From contig CAVXFM010000015.1 in assembly GCA_963760985.1 (NCBI GenBank), positions 1,054,001-1,118,000 of the forward strand: DNA of 64,000 nt, written 5' to 3'. The notes under the pieces are model-generated. The model was not told the DNA's origin and did no database searches. It worked only from the letters and a program-made list of their open reading frames with translations. Position numbers and translations under genes: made by a program. Below are positions 27,408 to 36,467 of this stretch, in pieces. Source of the stretch: JACRDG01 sp963760985 (GTDB taxonomy: Bacteria > Desulfobacterota > Desulfomonilia > Desulfomonilales > Desulfomonilaceae). Numbering within the stretch: the first letter of the stretch is position 1; every line of letters starts with the position of its first letter.

Positions 27408-28964
27408 TTAGATTCTCCTCTCATTTCCCTTCCAGTATGGTTCTCTGATCACCCTTTTGAGTATCTTGCCGGTCGGACTTTTCGGCAGTTGGTCCACGAA
27501 TTCCACGGACTTGGGCTTCTTGTAGCTCGCAATGTTCTCTCTGCAGAGGTTGATGATCTCTGCTTCAGTAGCATGCATGCCTCCTCTGAGAACCACGAGC
27601 GCCTTGACCGATTCGCCCCAGTAGTCATCGGGAATGCCTACGACCGCGGTTTCCAGAACGGCTTCATGGGTGTAAATGACTTCTTCTATTTCCCTTGGAT
27701 AGATGTTCTTGCCGCCGCTGCAGATCATGTCGTGCTTGCGATCCACGAGATATACGAATTTCTCGTCGTCAAATTTGCCGAAATCTCCTGTATAGAGCCA
27801 CCCATCCTGAATAGCCCCTGCGGTCTCTTGGGGAAGGTTCCAATAACCGGAGGTCATTGCCTCGCTTCGTACGATGATTTCTCCTACTTCGCCGATCGCG
27901 ACATCGTTGCCCTCATGGTTGACTATTCGCAGCTCATAATCCACGAGAGGCTTTCCCGCGGAAGCGAGCCTTGCTAATTGGGCCTCGGATCCGTCGAGCA
28001 CGTGATCCTCCGGCCGAAGCGCAGTAGTGGCCGGTCCGGTTTCAGTTTGACCATACAGTTGAAAGAAATCGCACTTGAACTTCTTCATGGCTCTTTTGAG
28101 CAATTCCACCGGCATAGGCGATGCGGCATATATCAGCCGTTTGAATTGGCTCAGATCATACTTGTCCATACTCTCCACCTGGAGCATGGCGTTGACCATT
28201 GTGGGCACAAACTGGCACGTGGTGACCTGTTCCCTCGCCAGGATCTCCAGTATTTCCGGAGGCTCGAAGCTCCCTTCTCTTCTTATGACTATGGTGTTGG
28301 CCATGAGAATGTGCCGCAAATTGTCGGTAAAGGTGATGTGATAGAAAGGAAAGAGCAAGAGCGCGCGATCGTCGCGTGTGAGCCCCAGCTCGATGGCGCA
28401 ACTCATCATATTGATCAAATCGTGACCGTGGCGTCTCATGGCACCCTTGGGCCGTCCTGTGGTGCCGGAGGTCATGAAGATATTCACCAGGTCATCATGG
28501 GAAATAGGTACATTCGGTTCCGTACTTTCGCCCTGGGTGACCAGATCCTCGTACGGTCTGCCTTGTGCGGAGTCGTCACGGAGCATGATAAGAAATTCGG
28601 TGGATTGCATCTCAGGCGCATCCGTCTGGACGTTTTTGATGAAATCCTTGTCCACAATAAGGAAGCGAGGCGTAATGTAATCAAAAATCTGGAGCAATTC
28701 TTTGCGCCTGAGGAGATTATTTATGGGTACAAAGACTCCTCCGCACTTGGCACAGGCAAAGTATATTTCAAAGAACTCCGGGCAGTTGTGCAATAGCCCG
28801 GCAACTCTGTCGCCTTTTTGCAGCCCCATCTTCAACAGACTGTTTGCCAGGCTGTTCACTCGCCGGTTCATCTGGGCATACGTGGTCCGCTGATTCCCGA
28901 AAACCAAGGCAGTCTTATCCGGGTAGTTGAATGCGCTTCTTCGGAGAACATTTCCCACACTCAT
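27408..28964 (-). CDS. Acyl-CoA ligase (AMP-forming, ANL superfamily)
   Basis: About 518 residues. It activates a carboxylic acid to its CoA thioester by way of an acyl-adenylate. Motifs in order: P-loop MTSGTTGRPKGAMRRH, adenylate-binding YGQTETGPATT, hinge YTGDFGKFDDEKFVYLVDRKHDMICSGGKNIYPREIEE and the catalytic lysine in SPTGKILKR. The start is ATG 28964 (GGAGGCGATGTG upstream); an adjacent GTG adds one residue. It is most like medium/long-chain or aryl acid ligases and cannot be assigned to a substrate by sequence alone. An acyl-CoA dehydrogenase gene lies 155 bases upstream on the same strand, so the two probably work on the same acid. Confidence 0.92.
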   Translation of the reverse strand: MSVGNVLRRSAFNYPDKTALVFGNQRTTYAQMNRRVNSLANSLLKMGLQKGDRVAGLLHNCPEFFEIYFACAKCGGVFVPINNLLRRKELLQIFDYITPRFLIVDKDFIKNVQTDAPEMQSTEFLIMLRDDSAQGRPYEDLVTQGESTEPNVPISHDDLVNIFMTSGTTGRPKGAMRRHGHDLINMMSCAIELGLTRDDRALLLFPFYHITFTDNLRHILMANTIVIRREGSFEPPEILEILAREQVTTCQFVPTMVNAMLQVESMDKYDLSQFKRLIYAASPMPVELLKRAMKKFKCDFFQLYGQTETGPATTALRPEDHVLDGSEAQLARLASAGKPLVDYELRIVNHEGNDVAIGEVGEIIVRSEAMTSGYWNLPQETAGAIQDGWLYTGDFGKFDDEKFVYLVDRKHDMICSGGKNIYPREIEEVIYTHEAVLETAVVGIPDDYWGESVKALVVLRGGMHATEAEIINLCRENIASYKKPKSVEFVDQLPKSPTGKILKRVIREPYWKGNERRI

Positions 28965-29119
28965 CACATCGCCTCCTATGGGAGTTCATCTTGATCACAA
29001 AACAGCTCGGGAGAACTGCACTTTTGTGCTGAAGGAGCCCCGCAGGTGCAGCACGCGGCACATTAAGTGACAGGGCGTAAATGATATCTCACGTCATCAA
29101 GGGTTTTCTCGGGGGAGCC

Positions 29120-30268
29120 TTATGGATTAAGCCCGAGACCGCGACTGATGATGAGCTTCATGATTTCGCTGGTCCCCGCGAAAATGGACAGGCAACGCAC
29201 ATCTTTATAGATCTTGCAGACGCGGTATTCCTCCATATATCCATAACCGCCATGAAGCTGGACTGCTTGATACGCGATGCGATTTACCATCTCGCCGAGC
29301 CAGTACTTGGACATGGATACTTTTTGCACAATATTCTTACCCGCGAGATGGTCGGTGATAAGGGTATTCAAGAAAGTGCGGCCGAGCTGAACCTCTGTGG
29401 CCATATCAGCCAGTCTGAAAGCATTATATTGAAAATTTCCGATGGCCTTGCCAAAGGCCTCCCTCACCTTCACGTAATTGAGGGCCTCTTTGAGCGCTTC
29501 TTCGGCCAGGACCTGGCATTTGATGGAGACCTCCAGCCTTTCCTGCTGAAGCTTCGCCATCATGTACTTGAACCCCTTGCCTTCCTCTCCGAGCAAGTTC
29601 GTTGCAGGAACACGGCAGTCCTCGAAGAAAAGCTCGGCCGTGTCTTGCATGTGAAAGCCCATCTTTTCCAGCTTCCGGCCACGCTGAAATCCTGGAGCAT
29701 CCTTATCGACCAGGATGAGGCTGATCCCGTGGTGGCCGGCATCCGGATCGGTCTTGCAGGCCAAAACGATAAGGTCGGCAAAATAGCCGTTGGTGATGAA
29801 AGTTTTTTGTCCGTTGATGACGTACGAATCGCCGTCCCTCACCGCTCTTGTGCGGATCGCTGCCAGATCGGAGCCCGTGTTGGGCTCGGTCAATCCGATA
29901 GCGGTAATGGTTTCACCGGTCGTGCATCCGGGAAGCCATCGCTGTTTCATTTCCGTGGATGCATAGGAATAAATATACGGGGTCGCCACATCACTATGCA
30001 GGGGTACTTCCACACCGAATGCATTACCCCGCAACAGCTCCTCATTGATGATCACCGAATAATCAAAGCCTAACCCCAGCCCACCGTATTCTTCGGGAAG
30101 CCATGGACACAAATACCCTTGTTCGCCCATCTTGAGCCAAACGCTTCGGGGCACGGCCCGCTCTTTCTCCCATTCGGACACATGAGGCGTGATCTCTCGC
30201 GCCACAAATTTCCTGAATGATTCACGGAAGATCTGGTGCTCTTCACTGGTAAATATCGTCTCGTTCAT
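29120..30268 (-). CDS. Acyl-CoA dehydrogenase
   Basis: A 382-residue FAD enzyme that introduces the alpha-beta double bond into an acyl-CoA. It shows AIGLTEPNTGSDLAAIRTRA (FAD and substrate binding), NGQKTFITNG and the C-terminal QLHGGYGYMEEYRVCKIYKDVRCLSIFAGTSEI. The residue before GTSEI is Ala, not the base Glu of medium-chain enzymes; instead Glu in LQQERLEV aligns with the base of isovaleryl- and long-chain-type enzymes, so the protein belongs to that group. ATG 30268 was chosen because the fold begins right there (MNETIFTSEEHQIFRESF). Electrons would go to ETF, not encoded here. It lies in a row of minus-strand catabolic genes. Confidence 0.93.
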   Translation of the reverse strand: MNETIFTSEEHQIFRESFRKFVAREITPHVSEWEKERAVPRSVWLKMGEQGYLCPWLPEEYGGLGLGFDYSVIINEELLRGNAFGVEVPLHSDVATPYIYSYASTEMKQRWLPGCTTGETITAIGLTEPNTGSDLAAIRTRAVRDGDSYVINGQKTFITNGYFADLIVLACKTDPDAGHHGISLILVDKDAPGFQRGRKLEKMGFHMQDTAELFFEDCRVPATNLLGEEGKGFKYMMAKLQQERLEVSIKCQVLAEEALKEALNYVKVREAFGKAIGNFQYNAFRLADMATEVQLGRTFLNTLITDHLAGKNIVQKVSMSKYWLGEMVNRIAYQAVQLHGGYGYMEEYRVCKIYKDVRCLSIFAGTSEIMKLIISRGLGLNP

Positions 30269-30642
30269 TCCACGCTCTCTTATCCCGGCACGTGTTCCTT
30301 GGTGCCTGTCCTTGATTGTCGGTCCGCGGCTGCCAAAGATTGCATCCCGCGGAACGCCTGTGCCATTGCGCCTTTGTTGCTTCGTCTCGACGATAATCGT
30401 GTGCATTTTGCGTGATTAACGATGTACTCGATTGCAGCTCCTGCCAGACGAAACATGACGGGAAACACCACCTGGCCTTCCTTGGCGCAGCCGGCATAGA
30501 TTTCCCTCCATTCTCCGCGATGGGAGGCAATGACCCAAAAGTGTCCTTGAACGGTACACCCCGGCGGTTCCAGACCGTTTCCAAACCGCGCGGGTATGCG
30601 TCCACTTGCGGGTGTCCTTCTCAAGACCACTCGCGTGAGGTG
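30269..30642. other. Gap without a supported gene
   Basis: 374 bases between the acyl-CoA dehydrogenase and the PanE-like gene. Open frames are present on the minus strand but none resembles a known family, and no hairpin stands out. Confidence 0.4.
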
Positions 30643-31584
30643 CTATTTTTTGACTAAATAGCTGTCCTCGATGGCCTTCACCATATTCGTCATGGCGACG
30701 TAAAAAGGTGTGGAGATACCTGCTTCACGCGCATATTCCACGACTTTTCCCCCAAGGAAATCGATCTCTGTCCGCGTTTTGTGCGCGACGTCGTAGCACA
30801 TAGAATCTTTGTGTGCGCCTGCCTTTTCAAGATACCCGAGCGCGGTACGGAGATATTCCTCTCCCAGGTCATAGCCCCGGGCCTTAGCCACCGCGAGGAT
30901 CTCTTGAAAACAGTGATCCGCGATTTCTCTTGTAGGGGGAAAATCAAGGACCTGTTTCAGCGTGCGGTCAGTGACTGCACAGAGAGAAGCCATGGTGCAT
31001 TTCATCACCATCTTCTTCCACACGTACAGCTTGATGTCATCGACACATTCGGTTGCTAAACCGCTGTTGGTGAGCATCTCGGCGATTCTTGTACCAAAGG
31101 CCTTGTTTTCCTTTGTCAGCGCTCCCAGATGGTTCGGCCGATTGAAAAAGGCTATCTCAACTTCACTGGGCCCTTTCAAGGAAACACCGTAATTCAAGGA
31201 CATGCGAAACCCGGCGTCTGCACCAAAGGCTTGGGCCACCACGTCCTCGGTGCCCAGACCGTTGTGGGTGCTTACGATCTTGGTCTTGTCCGTGACCACC
31301 TCCTTCAAGTCCTCTATGACCTGGGGCAGGTGGAACGTTTTCGTGGAGATGAAAATCAGGTTGGGATCTCGATCTTTGAGCATTCCGATGCGATCGAAGA
31401 AGTGGCGAACAGGAACCTGATAGGTCAGCTCCCCTGAGACTTTGATTCCCTCACGTTTCAGGGCGTCCCCGAGTCCGGGCCTCCGGCCCACCAGCATGGT
31501 CTCGGGATCCTGGTCGAGGAGCGCTGCGGCCAGCACCGCGCCCGTTGCTCCGATTCCTATTACAGCAATTCTCAGGTCATCCAT
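30643..31584 (-). CDS. Ketopantoate reductase (PanE/ApbA) family oxidoreductase
   Basis: A 313-residue NAD(P)-binding protein. Residues 5-20 are the Rossmann loop IAVIGIGATGAVLAAAL, and the helical C-terminal domain includes KLYVWKKMVMKCTMASLCAV and KARGYDLGEEYLRTALGYLEKAG. The asparagines that ketopantoate reductases use for substrate (NaxxNPxxAL) are replaced here (KCTMASLCAV), so a pantothenate role is doubtful; many family members beside acyl-CoA genes reduce other 2-oxo or 3-oxo acids. The start has AAGGAACC upstream. Its place in the cluster between the acyl-CoA dehydrogenase and the binding protein suggests a catabolic substrate. Confidence 0.85.
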   Translation of the reverse strand: MDDLRIAVIGIGATGAVLAAALLDQDPETMLVGRRPGLGDALKREGIKVSGELTYQVPVRHFFDRIGMLKDRDPNLIFISTKTFHLPQVIEDLKEVVTDKTKIVSTHNGLGTEDVVAQAFGADAGFRMSLNYGVSLKGPSEVEIAFFNRPNHLGALTKENKAFGTRIAEMLTNSGLATECVDDIKLYVWKKMVMKCTMASLCAVTDRTLKQVLDFPPTREIADHCFQEILAVAKARGYDLGEEYLRTALGYLEKAGAHKDSMCYDVAHKTRTEIDFLGGKVVEYAREAGISTPFYVAMTNMVKAIEDSYLVKK

Positions 31585-32022
31585 GATTGGTTCCTTCCCT
31601 CATGTCCCGGGCGTGCGGGTTCGGACAGGTGGCGTGTCGAAGGGAGATCTCCTCATCTTCGAGCCAGGCAAGGCTTCCGAATCTCCCTTCATCGGACCTC
31701 CCTTCGACCATCCATGTCACTCGTATGAGAGCGCATGGGAATCAAACCCGGTGCGTGTGTGAAGAGCGCTTATTCCCTTCCCGAACCGATGGGCTCTGCT
31801 TTTTCATCCTCACAGATCGCATTCGGGGTATCCTGATTGCCAAACGTTGTATCTGATCGGCTCCTCTTGGGTGACGGTAGCTCCCGTTCACATGGAGCGA
31901 CGCAAGGCCGTCGAATCTTGGTTCACGGGACTCCCGCCACTGTCCACCTCACTCACCATTCGCCGAGAACTTTCCGCAACTGCGGTACCTCGCGTTTGGC
32001 TGAGATGCATGGAACCTTGCGG
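31585..32022. other. Intergenic region carrying a type I repeat
   Basis: No gene; the only structure I can support is the repeat at 31836-31980. The left part holds the promoter side of the PanE-like gene. Confidence 0.5.
31836..31980 (+). repeat. Dispersed palindromic repeat (type I)
   Basis: Begins GATTGCCAAACGTTG, has GGTAGCTCCCGTTC and the core GAGCGACGCAAGGCCGTCG, then GGGACTCCCGCCACTG, and ends CTTTCCGCAAC. Inner arms pair as in the copy at 43978. Confidence 0.7.
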
Positions 32023-33297
32023 CTATTTAGCCGCCTTAACCCCTTCCGGTAGTTGAATCTTGCCCTCGGCCACCGCTTCAGGCAGCACAATCACCTGCTT
32101 GCCTTCTTTGCTCCACTGGAATACGCACCCCACGGCAGACTTCTTGGGATCGTTTCCGTAAATGACCTGGTTGCCGTCATCGAATCTGGTTCGGCCAATA
32201 ACCCCCTGGCGGTCGGTCTTTTTCAATTCGTCCACTATCTTGTCAGGATCCAATGTTCCCGCGCGTTCAATAGCCTCGGCCAGGATGTACACCGCATCAT
32301 AGGATGGTGCAGGACCGTGACCCGATTGTATGGCGCTGCCGTACTTCTTTTTATACGCATCATAAAACGTCTGGGATGGCGGATACTTCGCGGTCGCTAT
32401 TCCGCTGCCGAGCTCGTAGTCGGCATTCAGCAGGCCCGCAATCTTGCCGTCAAAGGTTTTCCACGCCTGGGAGCCGCACATCGGACCGATATATCCGGCC
32501 ACGAGGGCAGGTATTTTCATTGCAAACGCTTGCTTGAGCAGAATCCCGCCTTCGGGCATGTCGAAAATGGTAAGAATTGCTTGGGCCCCTGCGGCTCTGG
32601 CTTTGCTCAGCCCCGCGGAAAAATCCGATGCGCCGGTCGGGTACACTTCAGCACCCACCGTGGTCCAGCCGTATTTTGCCCCTGCTACTTTCGCAGTCCC
32701 TTGGGCTGTGGCACGCGCCCACAACACGTCCTGATGCATGAGGTAGAGTTTGGTAAACCCGAACTGGTCTTTCACAAACCCAAGCGATTTGGCCAGGTAT
32801 CCCACGAGGTACTTCGCGTTGAGGCACACCCGGAAGACATACTTGTATTTTTTGGGATCGCTCTTAACCTTGTCCTCGGACTTGGGGGACATGGCGATGG
32901 TGCCCAGCAGCGGGACCTTGTACTTGGCGATGATGTCCATACCTGCGAGCAGCGCTTCGGAGCGGAACGGCCCCACCACCAGGGCAACCGGTTTCTTTTC
33001 CGTGATGATCTTCTCCAGGCCCAGCAAGGCCTCACCCACCGGAACACCAGGAGATGCATCCCTCAAATCAATGGGCTCCAGAATGAGGGGCCGTTTCACG
33101 TTCCCCAACTTGACCCCACCTTTGGCGTTTATCTCGTCAACCGCCATCTGGGCCGCTTTCAGCGATTCCCGCCCCTCAAGCGCGGTCAAGGATGAGGGCA
33201 ACCCCACCGCGATCGGATCCGCCGCGATGGCCGATCCTGTACCCCAAAGTACTGAGAAGAGACACATCACTGCCGCAATGATACAAGCCGTTTTCAT
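32023..33297 (-). CDS. ABC transporter substrate-binding protein, branched-chain amino-acid type (Peripla_BP_6)
   Basis: A 424-residue exported binding protein. MKTACIIAAVMCLFSVLWGTGSAIAA is a clear Sec signal peptide; then come PIAVGLPSSLTALEGRESLKAAQMAVDEINAKGG and PVALVVGPFRSEALLAGMDIIAKYKVPLLG, typical of the LivK/HmgA-like fold, with two lobes and a C-terminal SYDAVYILAEAIERAG segment. Ligands of this family include branched amino acids, amides and aromatic acids. No permease or ATPase gene is near, so it is an orphan that must dock with components coded elsewhere, or act as a sensor ligand-binder. The start has GGAGGAACG upstream. It is transcribed with the flavoprotein operon that ends 221 bases upstream. 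Confidence 0.9.
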   Translation of the reverse strand: MKTACIIAAVMCLFSVLWGTGSAIAADPIAVGLPSSLTALEGRESLKAAQMAVDEINAKGGVKLGNVKRPLILEPIDLRDASPGVPVGEALLGLEKIITEKKPVALVVGPFRSEALLAGMDIIAKYKVPLLGTIAMSPKSEDKVKSDPKKYKYVFRVCLNAKYLVGYLAKSLGFVKDQFGFTKLYLMHQDVLWARATAQGTAKVAGAKYGWTTVGAEVYPTGASDFSAGLSKARAAGAQAILTIFDMPEGGILLKQAFAMKIPALVAGYIGPMCGSQAWKTFDGKIAGLLNADYELGSGIATAKYPPSQTFYDAYKKKYGSAIQSGHGPAPSYDAVYILAEAIERAGTLDPDKIVDELKKTDRQGVIGRTRFDDGNQVIYGNDPKKSAVGCVFQWSKEGKQVIVLPEAVAEGKIQLPEGVKAAK

Positions 33298-33517
33298 GTC
33301 GTTCCTCCCTGGTGAATGCTGTGGTGTAATGCCAATGCGCTTTCAGCGCGTGCAACACTGCAGGCAAACCTCTTTCGCTACGAACGGCCACGCCTGACTG
33401 TGCTTCAGAGGCATGCCGCCAGCACACCAAAGGCACCTGCGTGATCGCGCACCGGTATAAGAATCTGCTTCGGTATGCAGCACACCGCGGGGTTGACACG
33501 CGGCGTGCTCTCGCCGG

Positions 33518-35119
33518 TCATTCCATGAGATCGTCGGGTGATTCCCAATCTTTCATGTGATGCATCCACGGCGCCCGTTCCACGAAGACATCGTGGGCGA
33601 GAGGAACCGGTGGATGAGACATCCATTTGGGATCGAACTCGTTCTTCACCTTGAGCAGGAATTCATGATAATTGGGCCCGTAATTCGGTCCGGTGAGATA
33701 AAGCGGCTGGTGAGGGCCCAGCAAGGATGTATAGAAACGGTTCTTGATGTTCATCTTCGATGTGTCAACGTAGAACTGATCCACAGGGTTCGTGTCATCG
33801 TCTGGATCCCAGTACACCAGGAACTCGGAATAGCCCTGATGTCCCAGTTCGAAGCTCTGGAACCAACCTGGATCCCCATAATCGGGCATGAGCGGGGGCG
33901 TGTATTTCTTCTTCAAGTCCGCATACGCGGGGCCGTGTTCCGGCGACTGAGACATCGTCTCAATGACATAGTCCACAGACACATATCCGCCGCACATGAG
34001 CCACATGCCGGCAGAGTCCGCGTTCTTGATCCAGGACTCATCAGTGGGCTTGGTCCGCCGAGCCTCGCCGCCCAACTCGGTCATGATGTCCATGAGGACC
34101 CGCTCGTCATACGCCATTTGCTCTTCCGAGGTGAACCCGATGAGAAGCACCCGTACGATGAAGAAATTCGCGACGGTTTCCTCGTTTTCCTTGCCCCAGA
34201 TATCCCAAAACTCTTCCTTGCACTCTGCCTTTGCAATGGCACGCCAGAACAGAGGCACCTTGGTCACCGCACCGGCGATCTCCGCATGACCGATTTCCTT
34301 CATGGCCTTTACTTGGGCTTCCTTTGAAGGCACCACGAAGTTGATCCACTTGACCCGCTTCTCAGGAAGGGCAAGACCGGTATTGGGAGAGATACCCGTG
34401 GGCTCAAGTCGTTCGGGCTGGAACGGAAGAGTCTTGATGGCCATTCTCGTGACAATGCCGAGGCAGCCGCGCAGGCCGGTGTACCCTCGCAACAGGCCCC
34501 TCAGGTCGGGCCCGGGGCCTTCACCCCAGAAAGGATCGTCGCCCTGTGCAAGGGAGCCCATCCTGAGGACTTCTCCGTCAGGCATGACGATCTCGGTCCC
34601 GAGAATGCGCCTGTGGGGGAGTCCGATCCTGTGGCTCAACGGAGACCACCCATCGCCGATCAAGTTGGCTATGGCCGATGCCTGGGCTCCGCCCCCGCCG
34701 ATCACCACGTACGCCCCGTGCTGCATGCATTCTTCCTGGATGGGTGAATAAATCATGCCAGGACCGACTTCCACGTAGAAGTGCTTTTCATCCAGGATGA
34801 AATCATTCATGCGCTTCAGGTCGATCAATAACGCGTCTTCCACGTGGGGATGGGAGCGTGGTCCGTAAAACCCTGTGCTGTAGGGCACGTACGGGATGTC
34901 GTTGCGATAGCAGACCTTGACGATTCTTTGGACCTCTTCCGTGGTCTTGGGCATAATCACGCATCCCGGGACCTTCGTCATGACCCGTTCGTATCCCAAG
35001 CCGTTCTCGTATCCCCCTGGGCCGCTTCGATACCCCTCGCGGATCACCGGGTCGTCGGAAATATATTGAGCGCCTACAATGGCCTCTAAAGCTCGGTAGA
35101 TCTCTTTGGAAATGGCCAT
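33518..35119 (-). CDS. FAD-linked oxidase of the vanillyl-alcohol/p-cresol oxidase family
   Basis: A 533-residue flavoprotein. The N-terminal PCMH domain has GCVIMPKTTEEVQRIVKVCYRNDIPYVPYSTGF and YVVIGGGGAQASAIANLIGDGWSPLSHRIGLPHRRILGTEIVMPDGEVLRMG; the C-terminal cap region follows. Length and the GFYGP and GDGWSP features resemble the flavin subunit of 4-cresol dehydrogenase more than GlcD-type oxidases. Such enzymes oxidise phenols, alcohols or hydroxy acids. Here the electron partner is not cytochrome c but the adjacent iron-sulfur protein (9 bases upstream). It is the third gene of a flavoprotein/iron-sulfur/flavoprotein operon, with AGGAGG before the start. Substrate unknown. Confidence 0.82.
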   Translation of the reverse strand: MAISKEIYRALEAIVGAQYISDDPVIREGYRSGPGGYENGLGYERVMTKVPGCVIMPKTTEEVQRIVKVCYRNDIPYVPYSTGFYGPRSHPHVEDALLIDLKRMNDFILDEKHFYVEVGPGMIYSPIQEECMQHGAYVVIGGGGAQASAIANLIGDGWSPLSHRIGLPHRRILGTEIVMPDGEVLRMGSLAQGDDPFWGEGPGPDLRGLLRGYTGLRGCLGIVTRMAIKTLPFQPERLEPTGISPNTGLALPEKRVKWINFVVPSKEAQVKAMKEIGHAEIAGAVTKVPLFWRAIAKAECKEEFWDIWGKENEETVANFFIVRVLLIGFTSEEQMAYDERVLMDIMTELGGEARRTKPTDESWIKNADSAGMWLMCGGYVSVDYVIETMSQSPEHGPAYADLKKKYTPPLMPDYGDPGWFQSFELGHQGYSEFLVYWDPDDDTNPVDQFYVDTSKMNIKNRFYTSLLGPHQPLYLTGPNYGPNYHEFLLKVKNEFDPKWMSHPPVPLAHDVFVERAPWMHHMKDWESPDDLME

Positions 35120-35128
35120 GATTGCCTC

Positions 35129-36454
35129 CTAGTCTTCGAGAGATGCGCAGATCAGTTCCGAAATATCCATGACCTGCACATCGTTGCCGCTGGCTTTGAC
35201 GGCCTGGGAGAAATTGTTTTTGCACCCGGGGCAAGACGACACCAGCATTTCAGCGCCGATTTCTCTGACCTCTTCAAGCCGATGGGCCGCGGCCCAGCTT
35301 GCAAATTGGGGAAATGCCTCCTGGGTGCCTCGACCCGCACCGCAGCAAAAAGCGTTTTCTCTGGTCCTGGGCATTTCGACGAATTCCACACCGGGGATTG
35401 CCTTGAGGATGTCTCTCGGCTGAGAATAGATTCCTTGATTGCCGCGGCGCCTCTTGAGCCTGGGCTCCACGCATCCCATCCACCCGCGTTTCCCCTCGTA
35501 GGGCGTCCACGGTTCGCTCAAGCGAGTAAGGCTGCACGAATCATGATAGGTGAGACGGGTTTCCACGGGTTTCTTGAGTTTCAGGGCACCGTCCTTGACT
35601 CGCTGATCCGCATATTCCACCAGATGGATGACCTCGAAACCCAGATCGCTGGTGGAGATATCCAGCAGTTTCGGGTAATCGACCTTCCACATGCGGTACC
35701 CTTCCGCACAACTCGTAACCAGCTTCTTGGCCCCGGTCTTGCGCACCTCACCGACGTTCCGTTGTGCCAAGGCCCTGGCTTCGTCAATCAGTCCCACGGA
35801 AAACAGCCTGTTGCCGCAGCACCATTCATCCGGCATGAGCATGAACGCGTCGCCGGCAGCAGTGAGGATCTTTGCCGTGGACTGAGCGATTTCTTTGTTC
35901 ACGTACGAGGCGGTGCAGCCCACGAAATAGAGCAGATCGGCCTTTTTGGCAGGCGTGATCCCCGCGGGGAGCCAGTTCGAGCGCTTCTCATGGGCAGCTC
36001 CGTACATGTTGTGGCTTTTCGCGATATTCGCGGCTAGGGTCTTGTGCGCGGGCATGGGACCGACACCGTCCTGGACGGCCTTGACCCTGAGCGACTCCAG
36101 GCTGAGCTCGACTTCCAGATCCAGGTTTCGCTTGCATCCCACATCGCACGCTCCGCACAACGTGCACGCGTACACGACTTCAAGGGCTTTCTCGTTCCAG
36201 TCAAGCTTGCCCTCAGCCATGGCATGACCGATTCGCAGCTTTCCGTACGCGCCGTACGCGTCAAATTCGTACTTGGCAGCGCTCGGGCAGCGTGTCATGA
36301 ATTTCGTGCCAGGCATGTAGGTGTGCTCCACCCAGGTGCATCCTTTGCATTTGATGCAGCGGCTCATGTCGTAGACGAAATTCTGTATATCGGTAATATC
36401 GAGCTTGAAATCCGTTTTGGGCTTGTAATATCTGACTGCTTGCTCCTCGGCCAT
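35129..36454 (-). CDS. Iron-sulfur electron-transfer protein with two 4Fe-4S motifs and two CCG domains (GlcF/HdrD-like)
   Basis: A 441-residue soluble protein. The N-terminal half has ferredoxin-like clusters (SRCIKCKGCTWVEHTYMPGTKFMTRCP and YACTLCGACDVGCKR). The C-terminal half has two CCG (cysteine-rich) domains: FVGCTASYVN ... DEWCCGNRLF with CAEGY, and YHDSCSLTRL ... NAFCCGAGRG with SSCPGCKNNF. This matches GlcF of glycolate oxidase and the HdrD-type subunits, which link flavoproteins to quinone or disulfide acceptors. It lies between two flavoprotein genes with gaps of 9 and 13 bases, so the three form one complex. No membrane helices are visible, so membrane attachment would need another partner. 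Confidence 0.9.
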   Translation of the reverse strand: MAEEQAVRYYKPKTDFKLDITDIQNFVYDMSRCIKCKGCTWVEHTYMPGTKFMTRCPSAAKYEFDAYGAYGKLRIGHAMAEGKLDWNEKALEVVYACTLCGACDVGCKRNLDLEVELSLESLRVKAVQDGVGPMPAHKTLAANIAKSHNMYGAAHEKRSNWLPAGITPAKKADLLYFVGCTASYVNKEIAQSTAKILTAAGDAFMLMPDEWCCGNRLFSVGLIDEARALAQRNVGEVRKTGAKKLVTSCAEGYRMWKVDYPKLLDISTSDLGFEVIHLVEYADQRVKDGALKLKKPVETRLTYHDSCSLTRLSEPWTPYEGKRGWMGCVEPRLKRRRGNQGIYSQPRDILKAIPGVEFVEMPRTRENAFCCGAGRGTQEAFPQFASWAAAHRLEEVREIGAEMLVSSCPGCKNNFSQAVKASGNDVQVMDISELICASLED

Positions 36455-36467
36455 GATTTTTCCCTCC

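Noticed and set aside
30643..31584. Assignment as pantothenate-pathway panE
   Set aside because: Key asparagines of ketopantoate reductase are not conserved and the neighbours are catabolic, so no gene symbol is given.
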